Assembly: GCA_029055875.1 (NCBI GenBank)
Contig: JAIDCJ010000021.1
Coordinates: 1-64,000, forward strand
Direction of reading: 5' to 3'
Source of the DNA: Clostridia bacterium
Lineage (GTDB): Bacteria; Bacillota; Clostridia; Christensenellales; Borkfalkiaceae
DNA length: 64,000 bases
The notes under the pieces are model-generated. The model was given only the letters and a program-made list of their open reading frames with translations. It ran no database searches and was not told the DNA's origin. The first letter of the stretch is position 1; each line of letters begins with the position of its first letter. The translations under genes and the position numbers were made by a program. This document shows, piece by piece, positions 41,641 through 51,407 of this stretch.

Positions 41641-42483
41641 ATGGGATTGTTTGCCCGTTTGAAATCGGTATTTTCTAAAAAGAAGAACCCCCCTGTGCTG
41701 GGACTTGCGCTCGGCAGCGGCGGGGCGAAGGGGCTTGCCCACCTCGGCGCGCTCAAAGCGTTCGAGGAAGAGGGAATCGAGTTCCAAATCGTAACGGGTA
41801 CTTCTATCGGCGCGATTGCGGGTGCGCTGTATGCAAAGGGCTATACTTCCGCGGATATGACGGGCATTATCGAGAGCCTGAACCGTAAAGAGTTTTCCTC
41901 GAATCTGCGCCCGTTTGCCGACCTCGCGTTTGCCGAGGAATTTCTTTCGCAATACCTGGAGGGGGATATGTCCTCTCTGAAAAAACCGTTTGCCTGCTGG
42001 GCGACGGACGGCTCGAATAACGAGGGCGTGCTCTTAAATTCGGGGAATATTGCCCGCGCGGTGACTGCCTCCGCCGCAATCCCGCCCTTTTTCAGAGCGG
42101 TGGAAATCGACGGCGTAAGGCTTTACGACGGCGTGTACACCAACGCCATTCCCGCAGACGTATGCAGGGAGATGGGCGCGGATATCGTCGTTTCCATCGA
42201 CCTTTCCGCCTACGTTCGCCCCGACGAGGAAAAGGGACGGCTGAGCCGCTTGGTTGGCTCTGCCATTAACGCGTTCGTGCCTGTAAAAACGCTCGATAAC
42301 GCCAAGTCGCGCGGATATGACGCGACGGACGTCATGCTGAAACCTTATCTTTACGATTACCGCGCAACCGACGTTGCGCCCGCCGCAATGGACGCCATGA
42401 TGGAAATCGGCTACAACGAGGCGAAGGATAAGATGCAGGAAATTAAGGACGCAATCAATAACTTTAAGAGAAATAAAAATTGA
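41641..42483 (+). CDS. Patatin-like phospholipase
   Basis: 280 residues from the ATG at 41641 (AAAGGAG upstream), similar to the RssA/YlbK group. It begins with a basic, possibly membrane-binding stretch, then the oxyanion motif GSGGAKGLAH, the nucleophile GTSIGAIAG (Ser), and the second catalytic residue in RLYDGVYTNAIP (Asp-Gly). It probably hydrolyses membrane lipid acyl chains. The next gene starts within its stop codon, so it is co-translated with the ComEC-like protein. Confidence 0.88.
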   Translation: MGLFARLKSVFSKKKNPPVLGLALGSGGAKGLAHLGALKAFEEEGIEFQIVTGTSIGAIAGALYAKGYTSADMTGIIESLNRKEFSSNLRPFADLAFAEEFLSQYLEGDMSSLKKPFACWATDGSNNEGVLLNSGNIARAVTASAAIPPFFRAVEIDGVRLYDGVYTNAIPADVCREMGADIVVSIDLSAYVRPDEEKGRLSRLVGSAINAFVPVKTLDNAKSRGYDATDVMLKPYLYDYRATDVAPAAMDAMMEIGYNEAKDKMQEIKDAINNFKRNKN

Positions 42484-43415
42484 AGCATCATACAATCGGG
42501 AAGATCGTTTTTGTTTCGCTGTGCGTCGGGCTTGCTTTACTGCTTGCGCTCTTGGAATATTTTGTTCCGCTCCGCACGCTCTTGCCCGCTATCCGAATCG
42601 AACCCCGCGCGGAAGGGGAAATGCGCGTGCATTTTATGGGCGTAGGCGAGGGCGATTGTACGATTTTGGAATTCCCCGACGGGAACGTTCTCGTCGTCGA
42701 TTCGGGCGACGGCTCGTTCGATACCGAGAATAAACTCATTCGCTACGTAAAGGGCCTTAACGCCACTTCTTATTCCGTTGTTGCCACGCACGCGGATATC
42801 GACCATTACGGCGGGTTCGCGGAGCTCATTCGCACGTTCGGCGCGGATACGGTTTACACGCCGTTTGCTAAGTCTTATGTAGGCGCATACAAACGGTTTA
42901 CCGCGGCGGTAAAGGACAGCGGCGCTCAGGTTCAAACGCTCATGCGGTATTCGGTGATAGACAACCCTTCGGGTGCGTACGCCGTTTGCATTTCTCCCGC
43001 TTCTGCGGGCGCGCAGGACGATAACGACGGTTCTACCGTGTTGTTCGTCAGCTACTTAGGGATAAACCTTTTACTCGGCGCGGATATTTCGGGAAGCCGC
43101 GAGCAGCAGCTTCTTGACGAATACGCGCTTATGGAGGGCATTTTCGACAGCGGAGAGTTCCGCGTACGGCTGGAGGATACCGATATTCTGAAGGTATCGC
43201 ACCACGGTTCGGCGTACTCTTCGTCGGAGGAATGGCTCTCGCTTCTAAGTCCCGAGGTTGCCGTAGTCACCTGCGGCAGAGGGAACATATATTCCCACCC
43301 TGCGGCGGAATCGGTAGCAAGGCTTGCGGGTATCGGTGCGGATATCTACCGCACGGACGAGCTTGGGAATATCGTCATCAGCATCAAAAACGGAAACTTT
43401 TTTATTTTGGAGTAA
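42480..43415 (+). CDS. Membrane-anchored ComEC-like metallo-beta-lactamase-domain protein
   Basis: 311 residues from TTG at 42480 in a TTGA overlap. One N-terminal membrane helix (about 8-30) and then an extracytoplasmic MBL domain like the C-terminal part of ComEC: FMGVGEGDCTILEFPDG, VVDSGDGS, THADIDHYGG (in place of HxHxDH; the first His is kept, the second is Asp), LLLGADIS and LKVSHHGSAYSSSEEWL. ComEC itself imports DNA; stand-alone versions are common in Clostridia and may act on extracellular nucleic acid or cyclic phosphodiesters. Confidence 0.85.
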   Translation: MKHHTIGKIVFVSLCVGLALLLALLEYFVPLRTLLPAIRIEPRAEGEMRVHFMGVGEGDCTILEFPDGNVLVVDSGDGSFDTENKLIRYVKGLNATSYSVVATHADIDHYGGFAELIRTFGADTVYTPFAKSYVGAYKRFTAAVKDSGAQVQTLMRYSVIDNPSGAYAVCISPASAGAQDDNDGSTVLFVSYLGINLLLGADISGSREQQLLDEYALMEGIFDSGEFRVRLEDTDILKVSHHGSAYSSSEEWLSLLSPEVAVVTCGRGNIYSHPAAESVARLAGIGADIYRTDELGNIVISIKNGNFFILE

Positions 43416-43419
43416 ACAT

Positions 43420-44550
43420 ATGAAAATTACTACGGCGGGCGAATCGCACGGAAAAGCGATTATTGCAATTATCGAGGGACTGCCTTCGGGGCTTGCAATC
43501 GATTTAGACGAAATAAACGCGCAGCTCGCTTTGCGCCAAAGCGGATACGGCAGAGGCGGCAGACAAAAAATCGAAAAGGACGAAGTGGAAATTCTTGCGG
43601 GCGTGCGGAATAAAACGACGCTCGGCAGTCCCGTTGCGCTTGCCGTGTTTAACCGCGACTATGAGAATTGGAAGGCGTATATGGCACCCGAGGGGTGCGA
43701 CGTTTCCGAGCGTACGCTCACCAAGGTGCGCCCCGGACATGCCGACCTTGCGGGCACGAAAAAATTCTACACTCAGGACGCTCGCAATATTTTGGAGCGC
43801 GCTTCCGCCCGCGAAACTGCGGTGCGCGTGGCAGCGGGCAGTATCTGCCGTCAGCTCTTAAAAACGCTCGGTGTGGAAATCACGGGCTACGTTCGTTCGG
43901 TGGCTTCCGTGAAGGACGAGAAAGAATATACGTTTGAGGAAATTCAAAAGGGGCGGCTTTCCGACCTCTTTATGATAGACGGAAAAAAGCAGGACGAGGC
44001 AAAGCGCACGATTGAAAAAATAAAGGCGGACGGCAATACCTGCGGCGGCGTCTTGGAGCTTCGCGTAAAGGGCTTAAAGAGCGGCTTCGGCAGTTGTATG
44101 ACGTATGCCGAAAAGTTAGACGCACGCCTTGCGGGTGCGCTCATGAGCGTGCAGGCAATCAAGGGCGTGGAAGTCGGGCTCGGCTTCGAGGCGGCGGAAA
44201 AATGCGGCAGCGAAGTGCACGACGAAATCTACTTTGAAAAGGGCGAATACGTTCGCAAAACCAACCGTGCGGGCGGGATTGAGGGCGGTATGAGTAACGG
44301 CGAAGAGATTATCATTCGCGCGGCAATGAAGCCCATTCCCACGCTCATGCGCGGCTTAAATACCGTTGATATTCTCACGAAAGAAGCGTGCCGCGCGGCC
44401 GCAGAACGGAGCGACGTTACGGCGATTCTTGCCTGCGAAGTCATTCTCGAAAGCGTGCTTGCGGGTGAGCTTGCGGCGGCTGTGTTAGAGCGTTTGGGCG
44501 GGGATAATCTGAAAGAAATTCAGGATCGCTACGGGAGGCTTCCCGCATGA
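43420..44550 (+). CDS. aroC: Chorismate synthase
   Basis: 376 residues from the ATG at 43420 with TTGGAG upstream; the frame runs back into the previous gene. It converts 5-enolpyruvylshikimate-3-phosphate to chorismate using reduced FMN. Signatures: GESHGKAIIAIIEGLPSGL, RQSGYGRGGRQKIEKDEVEILAGVRNKTTLGSPVAL, RPGHADLAGTKKF, and GGIEGGMSNGEEIIIRAAMKPIPT. First of five coupled aro genes. Confidence 0.95.
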   Translation: MKITTAGESHGKAIIAIIEGLPSGLAIDLDEINAQLALRQSGYGRGGRQKIEKDEVEILAGVRNKTTLGSPVALAVFNRDYENWKAYMAPEGCDVSERTLTKVRPGHADLAGTKKFYTQDARNILERASARETAVRVAAGSICRQLLKTLGVEITGYVRSVASVKDEKEYTFEEIQKGRLSDLFMIDGKKQDEAKRTIEKIKADGNTCGGVLELRVKGLKSGFGSCMTYAEKLDARLAGALMSVQAIKGVEVGLGFEAAEKCGSEVHDEIYFEKGEYVRKTNRAGGIEGGMSNGEEIIIRAAMKPIPTLMRGLNTVDILTKEACRAAAERSDVTAILACEVILESVLAGELAAAVLERLGGDNLKEIQDRYGRLPA

Positions 44551-45590
44551 GAACCTTTCAAATTCAAACGGAAGTGCCCGCAGAAAAGAGCGTGATTCTC
44601 TGCGAAAAGGGCGCGTTCGAGCGTGAGGAAATTGCGGGTTCGTTCGTGTTTACCGATACGAACGTGCTTGCCCTCTACGAAAAGAAAATCAAGAAAAAGT
44701 TTCCGCGCACGCGCATTTTTGCAATGGAAGCGGGGGAAGAGCATAAAACGCCCGAAACGCTTTTTGCGCTGCTGGGCGAAATGGCGAAGGCGGGACTGCA
44801 CAGAAAAGATACCCTCGTTTGTATCGGCGGCGGCGTCGTGGGGGATATCGGCGGGCTTGCAAGCGCGCTGTATATGCGCGGAATAAACTGCGTGCAGGTG
44901 CCTACTACCTTGCTTGCGCAGGTAGATTCTTCCGTCGGCGGAAAGACGGCCGTTGACTTCGAGGGCGTGAAAAATCTCGTTGGCGTATTCCGTCAGCCCT
45001 CCCGTGTGATTGTGGACAGCGAATTTTTATCGACGCTTCCCGAGCGCGAAATCCGTTGCGGCGTGGGGGAAATCGTAAAGCATTCGGCACTCAGCGGCGC
45101 GCTGTTCGACCGCCTCGTTGCCAACCGTATGCGACTGTTCGATTTGGAGTTCCTCGGCGGTATCATAGCAGATAACATTGCAATTAAGGCGGAAATCGTG
45201 CAAAGAGATCCGCATGAATCCGGTTTAAGAAAGTTCCTCAATATCGGGCATACCACGGGGCACGCGTTCGAGCTCTCGGACGGAAAGCTCTCGCACGGTG
45301 AATACGTGCTGTACGGAATGCTCTACGAAATTGAAATTGCAAAGAAGTATTTGAAGTGCGACGAAGCGTATTTGCGCGTGCTTTATAACTTAGCACTCAA
45401 GGCACTCGGCGAAGTGCCGAAAACGGATCCTTTGCAGGCGGCGGAGCTTGCGAAGCTCGATAAAAAGAATAGCGCGAGTGACAAAATCTCGCTTGCCGTT
45501 CCCACGGCAAAGGGGAAATGCGAACTGTTGGAGCTCACCTTTGCGCAATACAAGCGGGAGCTCAAACGAATCGGGGAGGCGTTATGTTAA
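44547..45590 (+). CDS. aroB: 3-dehydroquinate synthase
   Basis: 347 residues, ATGA overlap with aroC. It makes the first ring compound of the shikimate pathway from DAHP, with NAD and zinc. The NAD-binding GGGVVGDIGGLASALYMRGI, QVPTTLLAQVDSSVGGKTAVDF, the metal site around NIGHTTGHAFE and KAEIVQRDPHESGLRKFLN are visible. Confidence 0.95.
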   Translation: MRTFQIQTEVPAEKSVILCEKGAFEREEIAGSFVFTDTNVLALYEKKIKKKFPRTRIFAMEAGEEHKTPETLFALLGEMAKAGLHRKDTLVCIGGGVVGDIGGLASALYMRGINCVQVPTTLLAQVDSSVGGKTAVDFEGVKNLVGVFRQPSRVIVDSEFLSTLPEREIRCGVGEIVKHSALSGALFDRLVANRMRLFDLEFLGGIIADNIAIKAEIVQRDPHESGLRKFLNIGHTTGHAFELSDGKLSHGEYVLYGMLYEIEIAKKYLKCDEAYLRVLYNLALKALGEVPKTDPLQAAELAKLDKKNSASDKISLAVPTAKGKCELLELTFAQYKRELKRIGEALC

Positions 45591-46384
45591 AGCTTGCCGT
45601 CATCGGGAAGGACGTTTCAAAATCGCTTAGCCCCTCTATGCATCATTTTATTTTGAAGGCAATGGGCGAGAGCTGTTCGTACGATAAAATTTCCATTCCG
45701 CCCGAGGAGTTTTCCGCGCGGGCGGAAAAGCTGTTTGAAGCCTACGACGCATTCAACGTAACCATTCCCTTCAAGGGGGATATTATTCCCTATTTGAAGG
45801 AGCTGAAAGGCGACGCGCTTTCCTTCGGGGCGGTGAATACCGTGCTTTCCAAGGAGCGTTTCGGGTTCAACACGGACGGCTACGGGTTCCTTTTAATGCT
45901 CGAAAATGCGGGCGTGGAAGTGGCGGGCAAAACGGTGCTGGTGCTCGGCGCGGGCGGCGCGGGCAGAAGCTGTGTGAAAAAACTCATTGAGGCGGGCGCA
46001 AAGGTCAGCGTCTATGAGAGAAGCAAAGAAAGACTGCAAAGCGTTTACGAGGAATTCGGCGGTTTTACGCCGCTTGACGAAATCCCGCTGAAAGCGTTTA
46101 ATATTATCGTAAACTGCACGGGAATCGGCATGCACGATACGGTGGGAAAATCGCCCGTCGGGGAAGATTTGCTTGCGCTGTGCAATACGGCGGTCGATCT
46201 CATATACGAGCCCGAGGAGTCCGAATTTTTACGGCTTGCAAGGGGGCTTAATAAGAAAACCGTGAACGGCGCGGCAATGCTCTTTTATCAGGCGTATATG
46301 AGCGATTGCATTTATTTAGGGAAAAAACCGTCTGCGGCGCAGGCGAAAGAGCTATGGAATCACTATCGGGAGGAAGGAATATGA
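45584..46384 (+). CDS. aroE: Shikimate dehydrogenase
   Basis: 266 residues from the ATG at 45584, 7-base overlap with aroB (GGGGAGG upstream). Reduces 3-dehydroshikimate to shikimate. Substrate-binding KSLSPSMHHF and FNVTIPFKG (catalytic Lys), FNTDGYGF, then the NADP Rossmann segment VLGAGGAGRSCVKKL, and the late NGAAMLFYQ. Next gene begins within the stop codon. Confidence 0.94.
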   Translation: MLKLAVIGKDVSKSLSPSMHHFILKAMGESCSYDKISIPPEEFSARAEKLFEAYDAFNVTIPFKGDIIPYLKELKGDALSFGAVNTVLSKERFGFNTDGYGFLLMLENAGVEVAGKTVLVLGAGGAGRSCVKKLIEAGAKVSVYERSKERLQSVYEEFGGFTPLDEIPLKAFNIIVNCTGIGMHDTVGKSPVGEDLLALCNTAVDLIYEPEESEFLRLARGLNKKTVNGAAMLFYQAYMSDCIYLGKKPSAAQAKELWNHYREEGI

Positions 46385-46803
46385 AACTGCTTATTTTGAA
46401 CGGAGTTAATTTGAACTTAACGGGAAAGCGCGAAAAGGACGTTTACGGCGTGGAAACGCTTGACGATATCAACCGCGAGTTGCAGGCGCACGCCAAGAAA
46501 AACGGTTATAGTGTAGACTGCTTTCAGAGCAATTTAGAGGGCGAGCTTTGCACGCAGATCCAGAACGCAGAGGGCAAGTACGACGGAATCGTTTTGAATG
46601 CGGGCGCGTTCACGCATTATTCGCTCGCCATTCGCGATGCGATTGCGGCGGTCAGCCTGCCCGTTGTGGAAGTGCATATGTCGAACGTTCACGCAAGGGA
46701 AGAGTTCCGTGAAAAGTCGGTACTCACGGAAGTTTGCAAGGGCGAAATTCTCGGCTTCGGCAAGAACAGTTATCTGCTTGCCATGGAGAGCTTCCGCTTA
46801 TGA
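46381..46803 (+). CDS. aroQ: 3-dehydroquinate dehydratase, type II
   Basis: 140 residues from the ATG at 46381 (GGGAGGAA upstream). Type II dehydroquinase dodecamer subunit: LNGVNLNLTGKRE with the flexible-lid Arg, VYG, QSNLEGELCTQIQ, LNAGAFTHYSLAIRDA, and VEVHMSNVHAREEFREKSV. Converts 3-dehydroquinate to 3-dehydroshikimate. Its position between aroE and aroK completes a contiguous run of pathway genes. Confidence 0.95.
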   Translation: MKLLILNGVNLNLTGKREKDVYGVETLDDINRELQAHAKKNGYSVDCFQSNLEGELCTQIQNAEGKYDGIVLNAGAFTHYSLAIRDAIAAVSLPVVEVHMSNVHAREEFREKSVLTEVCKGEILGFGKNSYLLAMESFRL

Positions 46804-47306
46804 ACGTCGTACTCTGCGGCATGATGGGCGCGGGGAAGTCGACCGTCGGATTTCAACTTGCACGGCTTGCAGGCAAAAAATGGGTTGATACCGATTATTT
46901 GATTGAAAAGCGGTACGGAAAGATTTCCGATATTTTTGCGTCGCGCGGCGAGGCGTATTTCCGCGCGCTGGAAACGGATACGGTGCGCTCGCTCTCTCAA
47001 AAGGACGGGCTCGTCATTTCTACGGGCGGCGGACTTGTGATGCGGGAAGAGAACTGCGCGCTTTTGAAAGAGAACGGCAAAATCGTCTTTTTGCGGGCAA
47101 AACTTCAAACGCTTCTATCCCGCGTGAAGTTAGACGGCACCCGCCCGCTCCTCAAAGAGGGCAATGTGGAAGAAAAGCTTACTGCGTTGTTAGAGGAGAG
47201 AATGCCCGTATACGAGCGCGTATCCGATTTGATTGTGGATACCGACGGAAAGAAGAAATACGAAATCGCGCGGGAGATTTTTGAGAGGTTGGAGGGGGCA
47301 CTATGA
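46800..47306 (+). CDS. aroK: Shikimate kinase
   Basis: 168 residues from the ATG at 46800, ATGA overlap with aroQ. Walker A GMMGAGKST (residues 7-15), the shikimate-binding VDTDYLIEKRYGKI and FRALE, STGGGLVMREEN, and the lid LDGTRPLL. Phosphorylates shikimate at the 3-hydroxyl. aroA (EPSP synthase), the following step, is not in this window. Confidence 0.94.
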   Translation: MNVVLCGMMGAGKSTVGFQLARLAGKKWVDTDYLIEKRYGKISDIFASRGEAYFRALETDTVRSLSQKDGLVISTGGGLVMREENCALLKENGKIVFLRAKLQTLLSRVKLDGTRPLLKEGNVEEKLTALLEERMPVYERVSDLIVDTDGKKKYEIAREIFERLEGAL

Positions 47307-47998
47307 AACGCGCACTTGTGAGCGGCGGCACGCGCGGAATCGGGCTTGCGGTATGTAAGCTCCTTATAAAAGACGGATATGCGGTGACTGCGCTCTATTC
47401 TAAGGGCGAGGGCTTGGAAGAGGCGAAAAAGCAGCTTCCCGAAGTGGAATTTTTGCAAGCTGACGTTTCGGACGAAAACGCGGTAAAAGCCGTGTTCGAG
47501 AAAATTCCTCGGCTCGATTTGCTCGTGAACAACGCGGGCGTATCGCTCTATAAACAGGTGCAGGACACCACGCTTTCCGATTATCGGCGCGTAATGGATA
47601 TCAATATAGGCGGCGCGTTTTTGTGCGTGAAATACGCCGTGAAAAAGATGCTTGAAAACGGCGGGGCAATCGTGAACATTTCCTCCGTCTGGGGGCAGGC
47701 GGGCGGCAGCTGCGAGAGCGTGTATTCCGCTTCCAAGGGCGCGGTAGACGGCTTTACCAAAGCGCTTGCAAAGGAGCTTGCGCCGAGCGGCATTACCGTG
47801 AACTGCGTATCACCGGGGGTAATCGATACCCGAATGAATGCGCATTTGAAGAAAGAGGACAGGGCGGCGCTTTGCGAAGAAATTCCGCTCGGGCGGTTCG
47901 GCACGCCGGAAGAGGTCGCCGAGGCGGTTTTGTTCCTTGCCAAAGCAAAATATATCACGGGGCAGATTCTTGCCGTCAACGGCGGGTTTTACATCTGA
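47303..47998 (+). CDS. Short-chain dehydrogenase/reductase, FabG-like
   Basis: 231 residues, ATGA overlap with aroK. Classical SDR: cofactor site SGGTRGIGLAV (residues 6-16), LLVNNAGVSLY, catalytic Ser in VNISSVWGQAG, YSASK with catalytic Tyr and Lys, and the VSPGVIDTRMN loop. It resembles 3-oxoacyl-ACP reductase, but its place at the end of an aro operon does not prove a fatty-acid role; the substrate is open. Confidence 0.85.
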   Translation: MKRALVSGGTRGIGLAVCKLLIKDGYAVTALYSKGEGLEEAKKQLPEVEFLQADVSDENAVKAVFEKIPRLDLLVNNAGVSLYKQVQDTTLSDYRRVMDINIGGAFLCVKYAVKKMLENGGAIVNISSVWGQAGGSCESVYSASKGAVDGFTKALAKELAPSGITVNCVSPGVIDTRMNAHLKKEDRAALCEEIPLGRFGTPEEVAEAVLFLAKAKYITGQILAVNGGFYI

Positions 47999-48029
47999 TA
48001 ACAAAGTCTTCAAAAGGAGGAATTAAATT

Positions 48030-50315
48030 ATGCTACAAGTAAAAGATTTACGCAAGGAATACGTAACGGATAAGAGCGTTATAACAAAGGCGCTTGACGG
48101 CGTTACGCTGGATTTCCCCGAAACCGGCATGGTTTTTATTCTCGGCAAATCGGGAAGCGGGAAATCGACCTTGCTCAACCTCTGCGGCGGACTCGATAAG
48201 GTAACTTCGGGCGAAATAATTATCAACGGCAAAAGCAGCAAAAATTTTACCGGAAAGGATTTCGACAGCTACCGCAATACCTTCGTGGGATTCGTTTTTC
48301 AGGAATATAACGTTCTGGAAGACTATACCGTGGCGGAGAACGTGGCGCTTGCCATGGAGCTGCAAGGCAAGAAGCGCAATCGGGAAGAGATTGCAAGCAT
48401 TCTCAACGAAGTGGAAATGGCGGAGCTTGCTTCCCGTAAATCGGGTACTCTCTCGGGCGGGCAAAAGCAAAGGGTTGCCATTGCGCGCGCGATTGTGAAG
48501 CAACCGGAAATTATTTTGGCGGACGAGCCCACGGGCGCGTTGGATAGTGAAACGGGAACGCAGATTTTCGAGTTGCTTAAAAAGCTCTCTGCAAGCAGGC
48601 TCGTTCTCGTCGTTTCGCACGACCGCGATTTTGCAGAGCAGTATGCCGACCGCATTATCGAGTTGAAGGACGGCAAGGTAGATTCCGACGTCGTTTGTAC
48701 GGAAGGCAAGGAAGATAAGAAAGAGGTGTCCCAAGAAACGGGCGCCGCGATAGAGCCATTAGCCGAGCGTAAAGAAACGGAGTTCATCCGCGCCCGCTTG
48801 CCGTTCAAGCACGTGCTGCGCATGGGCTTCAAAAGCTTAAAAGGAAAGCCTGTACGGTTTGCCTTCTCCATTATCCTATGTATCTTTGCGTTTGTGCTCT
48901 TAGGACTTTCTTCCACGCTCATGTTTTATAGCGAAAAAAGCGTGGTTGTGGAAACCATGAGGCTTAGCCCCGGCAATTACGTTACGGTGGGCAAGGGCTT
49001 TGAAACAAGACTGTTTTACCATTATAACGACGGAAGAGTAGAAGAGAATGGGGATTCGCTTCGGAAGAGCACCGGTTTTACGGTAGAAGAATACGAACAG
49101 TTCCAAAGAAAATATCCCGACGCTTTGGCGAAGGTATCTTTTTTCAATGAACCGTATAATTTTGAATTGAGCAGTGATACGTGGGATTATTACGGAACTA
49201 TAGATCAATACGTGATTGCAAATCCCTCCTTAAAGGTTTTGGCGGGCAGGCTTCCCGCTGCATCCGATGAAATTGCGATTCCCGAGTTTTTGTTCAACGC
49301 GATGAAGCTGGAACAAACAAAATTTGTATTTGTTACAGAGGAGGACGTTGCAGCGGGACAGCTCGTAAACGAGAGCGCACCCAAACATACCGTCTCTACG
49401 TATGAAGACGTGTTATATTCCCAAAGCAATCCCGCAACGATTTTTGTGAACGGAGGAGCGCAAACGTTCAATTTTAAGATTGTAGGGGTTTATCAGAGTG
49501 ATAAAGAGCCCGCCGCATATAAATCGCTGAAAAGGGCGGTGGAAAACGGAGAGGATACGGATACGGGTGATTTTCCGGAACAGAGTTCCGCGTGGAGTCG
49601 TGTGCGGGATAATGGTTTTTATAGCTATTTTGCTCTATCGACGGAATTTCTTATGGAATACGGTCATCTGTACGAGCGGAAGCCCGTTGTATTCGAGCCT
49701 CATGAATCGGAGCACTCTTGGGAAGAATATCAATCGAACTATACGCAAACGCCCGACTCCATTATTGACGGAATCATCTTGAAGCACAGCCACAATCTTT
49801 CCAAATTGAACCGGATTGTGGGGCTTGCCTATGAAAAACACGCAGACGATTCTTATTTTACTGTAAACTCGCCCGTTCTGAGCGAGCTGAATCAGGTGAA
49901 TAGGCAGGTTGGGTTATTCAGAAACGCTTTCTTATATGCGGGACTTGGGCTGACCGTGTTTGCATTCCTGTTGATGTTTAACCTCATTTCCGTATCCGTC
50001 ATCACGAAAAAGAAGGATATCGGAATTTTACGTGCGCTCGGTGCGCGCAGCTTAGACGTGTTCTTCGTCTTCTTTGTGGAAGCGCTTATGATTGCGCTCG
50101 TCAGCAGTGTGGCGGCGTTTGCTTTTTCGGCGATTATCTGCTACGTTTTGGATATTATGATGATAAAAACCATAAAGGCGGCGATATTTGTATTCGGAAT
50201 TTTCCCGATGCTCTTTATTTTGGGAATTGCCGCGCTTACTTCGTTTTTAGCAACGCTTATCCCCGTTGCGAATTACACGAAAAAATCTCCCGTGGAAAGT
50301 ATTCGTATGCCGTAA
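48030..50315 (+). CDS. ABC transporter with fused ATPase and MacB/FtsX-type permease
   Basis: 761 residues with AAAGGAGG upstream. ATPase domain first (residues 1-225): Walker A GKSGSGKSTLL, signature LSGGQKQR, Walker B ILADEPTGALD, VVSHDRDFAEQ. After a charged linker, a membrane helix (about 280-302), a large extracytoplasmic domain (to about 630), and an FtsX-type block of three helices with LRALGARSLDVFFVFFVEAL. This is the MacB plan, mechanotransmission rather than a channel, often used for peptide export or envelope stress. No partner gene is nearby. Confidence 0.88.
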   Translation: MLQVKDLRKEYVTDKSVITKALDGVTLDFPETGMVFILGKSGSGKSTLLNLCGGLDKVTSGEIIINGKSSKNFTGKDFDSYRNTFVGFVFQEYNVLEDYTVAENVALAMELQGKKRNREEIASILNEVEMAELASRKSGTLSGGQKQRVAIARAIVKQPEIILADEPTGALDSETGTQIFELLKKLSASRLVLVVSHDRDFAEQYADRIIELKDGKVDSDVVCTEGKEDKKEVSQETGAAIEPLAERKETEFIRARLPFKHVLRMGFKSLKGKPVRFAFSIILCIFAFVLLGLSSTLMFYSEKSVVVETMRLSPGNYVTVGKGFETRLFYHYNDGRVEENGDSLRKSTGFTVEEYEQFQRKYPDALAKVSFFNEPYNFELSSDTWDYYGTIDQYVIANPSLKVLAGRLPAASDEIAIPEFLFNAMKLEQTKFVFVTEEDVAAGQLVNESAPKHTVSTYEDVLYSQSNPATIFVNGGAQTFNFKIVGVYQSDKEPAAYKSLKRAVENGEDTDTGDFPEQSSAWSRVRDNGFYSYFALSTEFLMEYGHLYERKPVVFEPHESEHSWEEYQSNYTQTPDSIIDGIILKHSHNLSKLNRIVGLAYEKHADDSYFTVNSPVLSELNQVNRQVGLFRNAFLYAGLGLTVFAFLLMFNLISVSVITKKKDIGILRALGARSLDVFFVFFVEALMIALVSSVAAFAFSAIICYVLDIMMIKTIKAAIFVFGIFPMLFILGIAALTSFLATLIPVANYTKKSPVESIRMP

Positions 50316-50370
50316 TCGAATCGGGAAGCGGTGTGACAATAGAAAAAATTGAAAATTTATGAAAAAAAAT

Positions 50371-50400
50371 CTCCTAAAAAAAAGGAGTTTTTTTCTTTTT
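50371..50400 (+). terminator. Terminator after the MacB-like gene
   Basis: A short CTCCT/AGGAG stem with A-rich loop and a long T-tract. It lies just before the dgt-dnaG-rpoD operon. Confidence 0.7.
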
Positions 50401-50417
50401 TGACGAAATAACAAGAG

Positions 50418-51407
50418 ATGAAGGAAATAACCTTTGAAAAAGAGCGGGCGTTTTTATCGCCCTATGCAAAAAAGTCGTTCGAGAGCGCAGGGCGGGAACG
50501 CCCCGAAAAACCCTGCAATATGCGGACGGACTTTCAACGCGATCGTGACCGCATTATCTACTCGAAATCCTTTCTGCGCCTCAAAAATAAGACGCAGGTC
50601 TTTTTCGCGCCCGACGGCGACCACTATATGTCCCGCCTGACGCACACCTTGGACGTTTCGCAGATTGCGCGGTCTTTGGCACGCTGCTTACAGTTAAACG
50701 AGGACCTGACGGAAGCAATCGCGCTCGGGCACGATTTGGGGCATACGCCCTTCGGGCATATCGGCGAGCGCGTTCTCAATACGCTTTCGCCTACGGGCTT
50801 CAAGCACAGCGAGCAGAGTCTGCGCGTGGTGGACGTTTTGGAAAAGGACGGAAAGGGGCTCAACCTCACCTTCGAGGTGCGCGACGGAATTTTGAACCAC
50901 ACGAAGCGGGGAACCCCCGCAACCTTAGAGGGCGCGGCCGTATCGCTTGCCGACCGCATTGCGTATATCAATCACGATATCGAGGACGCGATTCGCGCGG
51001 GCTATCTCACGGAAGAAGAGCTCCCCAAGGATGCGGTGCGCATTTTCGGCGGGCATACCTCGGAGCGCATCAACTCGGCAATCGTCGATATTTACGAGGA
51101 ATCGAAGGGGCAAAATTACGTTCGCATGTCCGAGAAAACGGGCAAGGCACTCGAAGAGCTTCGTTCCTTTATGTTCGAGCACGTTTACGAACGCGCGAAT
51201 AAGCTCATACAAGAGAGTGCGGAGCGTATGCTCACCAATCTCTATACATACTTTTTAGGCCGCCCCGAAGAGCTTCCCGAGCTCTACCGCCGTACGGCCG
51301 GGACGGACGTGCCCCGCGCGGTGTGCGATTATCTCTCTTCCATGACGGATAAGTACGCCATCGGGGTATTCAACCGTCTGTTCGTGCCGAGGGAGGGAAG
51401 CGTATGA
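50418..51407 (+). CDS. dgt: dGTP triphosphohydrolase-like HD-domain protein
   Basis: 329 residues. HD-domain ligands: the RLTHTLDVSQIARSLAR His, then ALGHDLGHTPFGHIGE (HD pair), and a later ADRIAYINHDIEDA Asp. The N-terminal RTDFQRDRDRIIYSKSFLRLKNKTQVF is typical of the dGTPase family. It hydrolyses dNTPs to nucleoside and triphosphate. In Clostridia this gene often precedes dnaG and rpoD, as here. The stop overlaps dnaG (ATGA). The ribosome site is weak. Confidence 0.9.
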   Translation: MKEITFEKERAFLSPYAKKSFESAGRERPEKPCNMRTDFQRDRDRIIYSKSFLRLKNKTQVFFAPDGDHYMSRLTHTLDVSQIARSLARCLQLNEDLTEAIALGHDLGHTPFGHIGERVLNTLSPTGFKHSEQSLRVVDVLEKDGKGLNLTFEVRDGILNHTKRGTPATLEGAAVSLADRIAYINHDIEDAIRAGYLTEEELPKDAVRIFGGHTSERINSAIVDIYEESKGQNYVRMSEKTGKALEELRSFMFEHVYERANKLIQESAERMLTNLYTYFLGRPEELPELYRRTAGTDVPRAVCDYLSSMTDKYAIGVFNRLFVPREGSV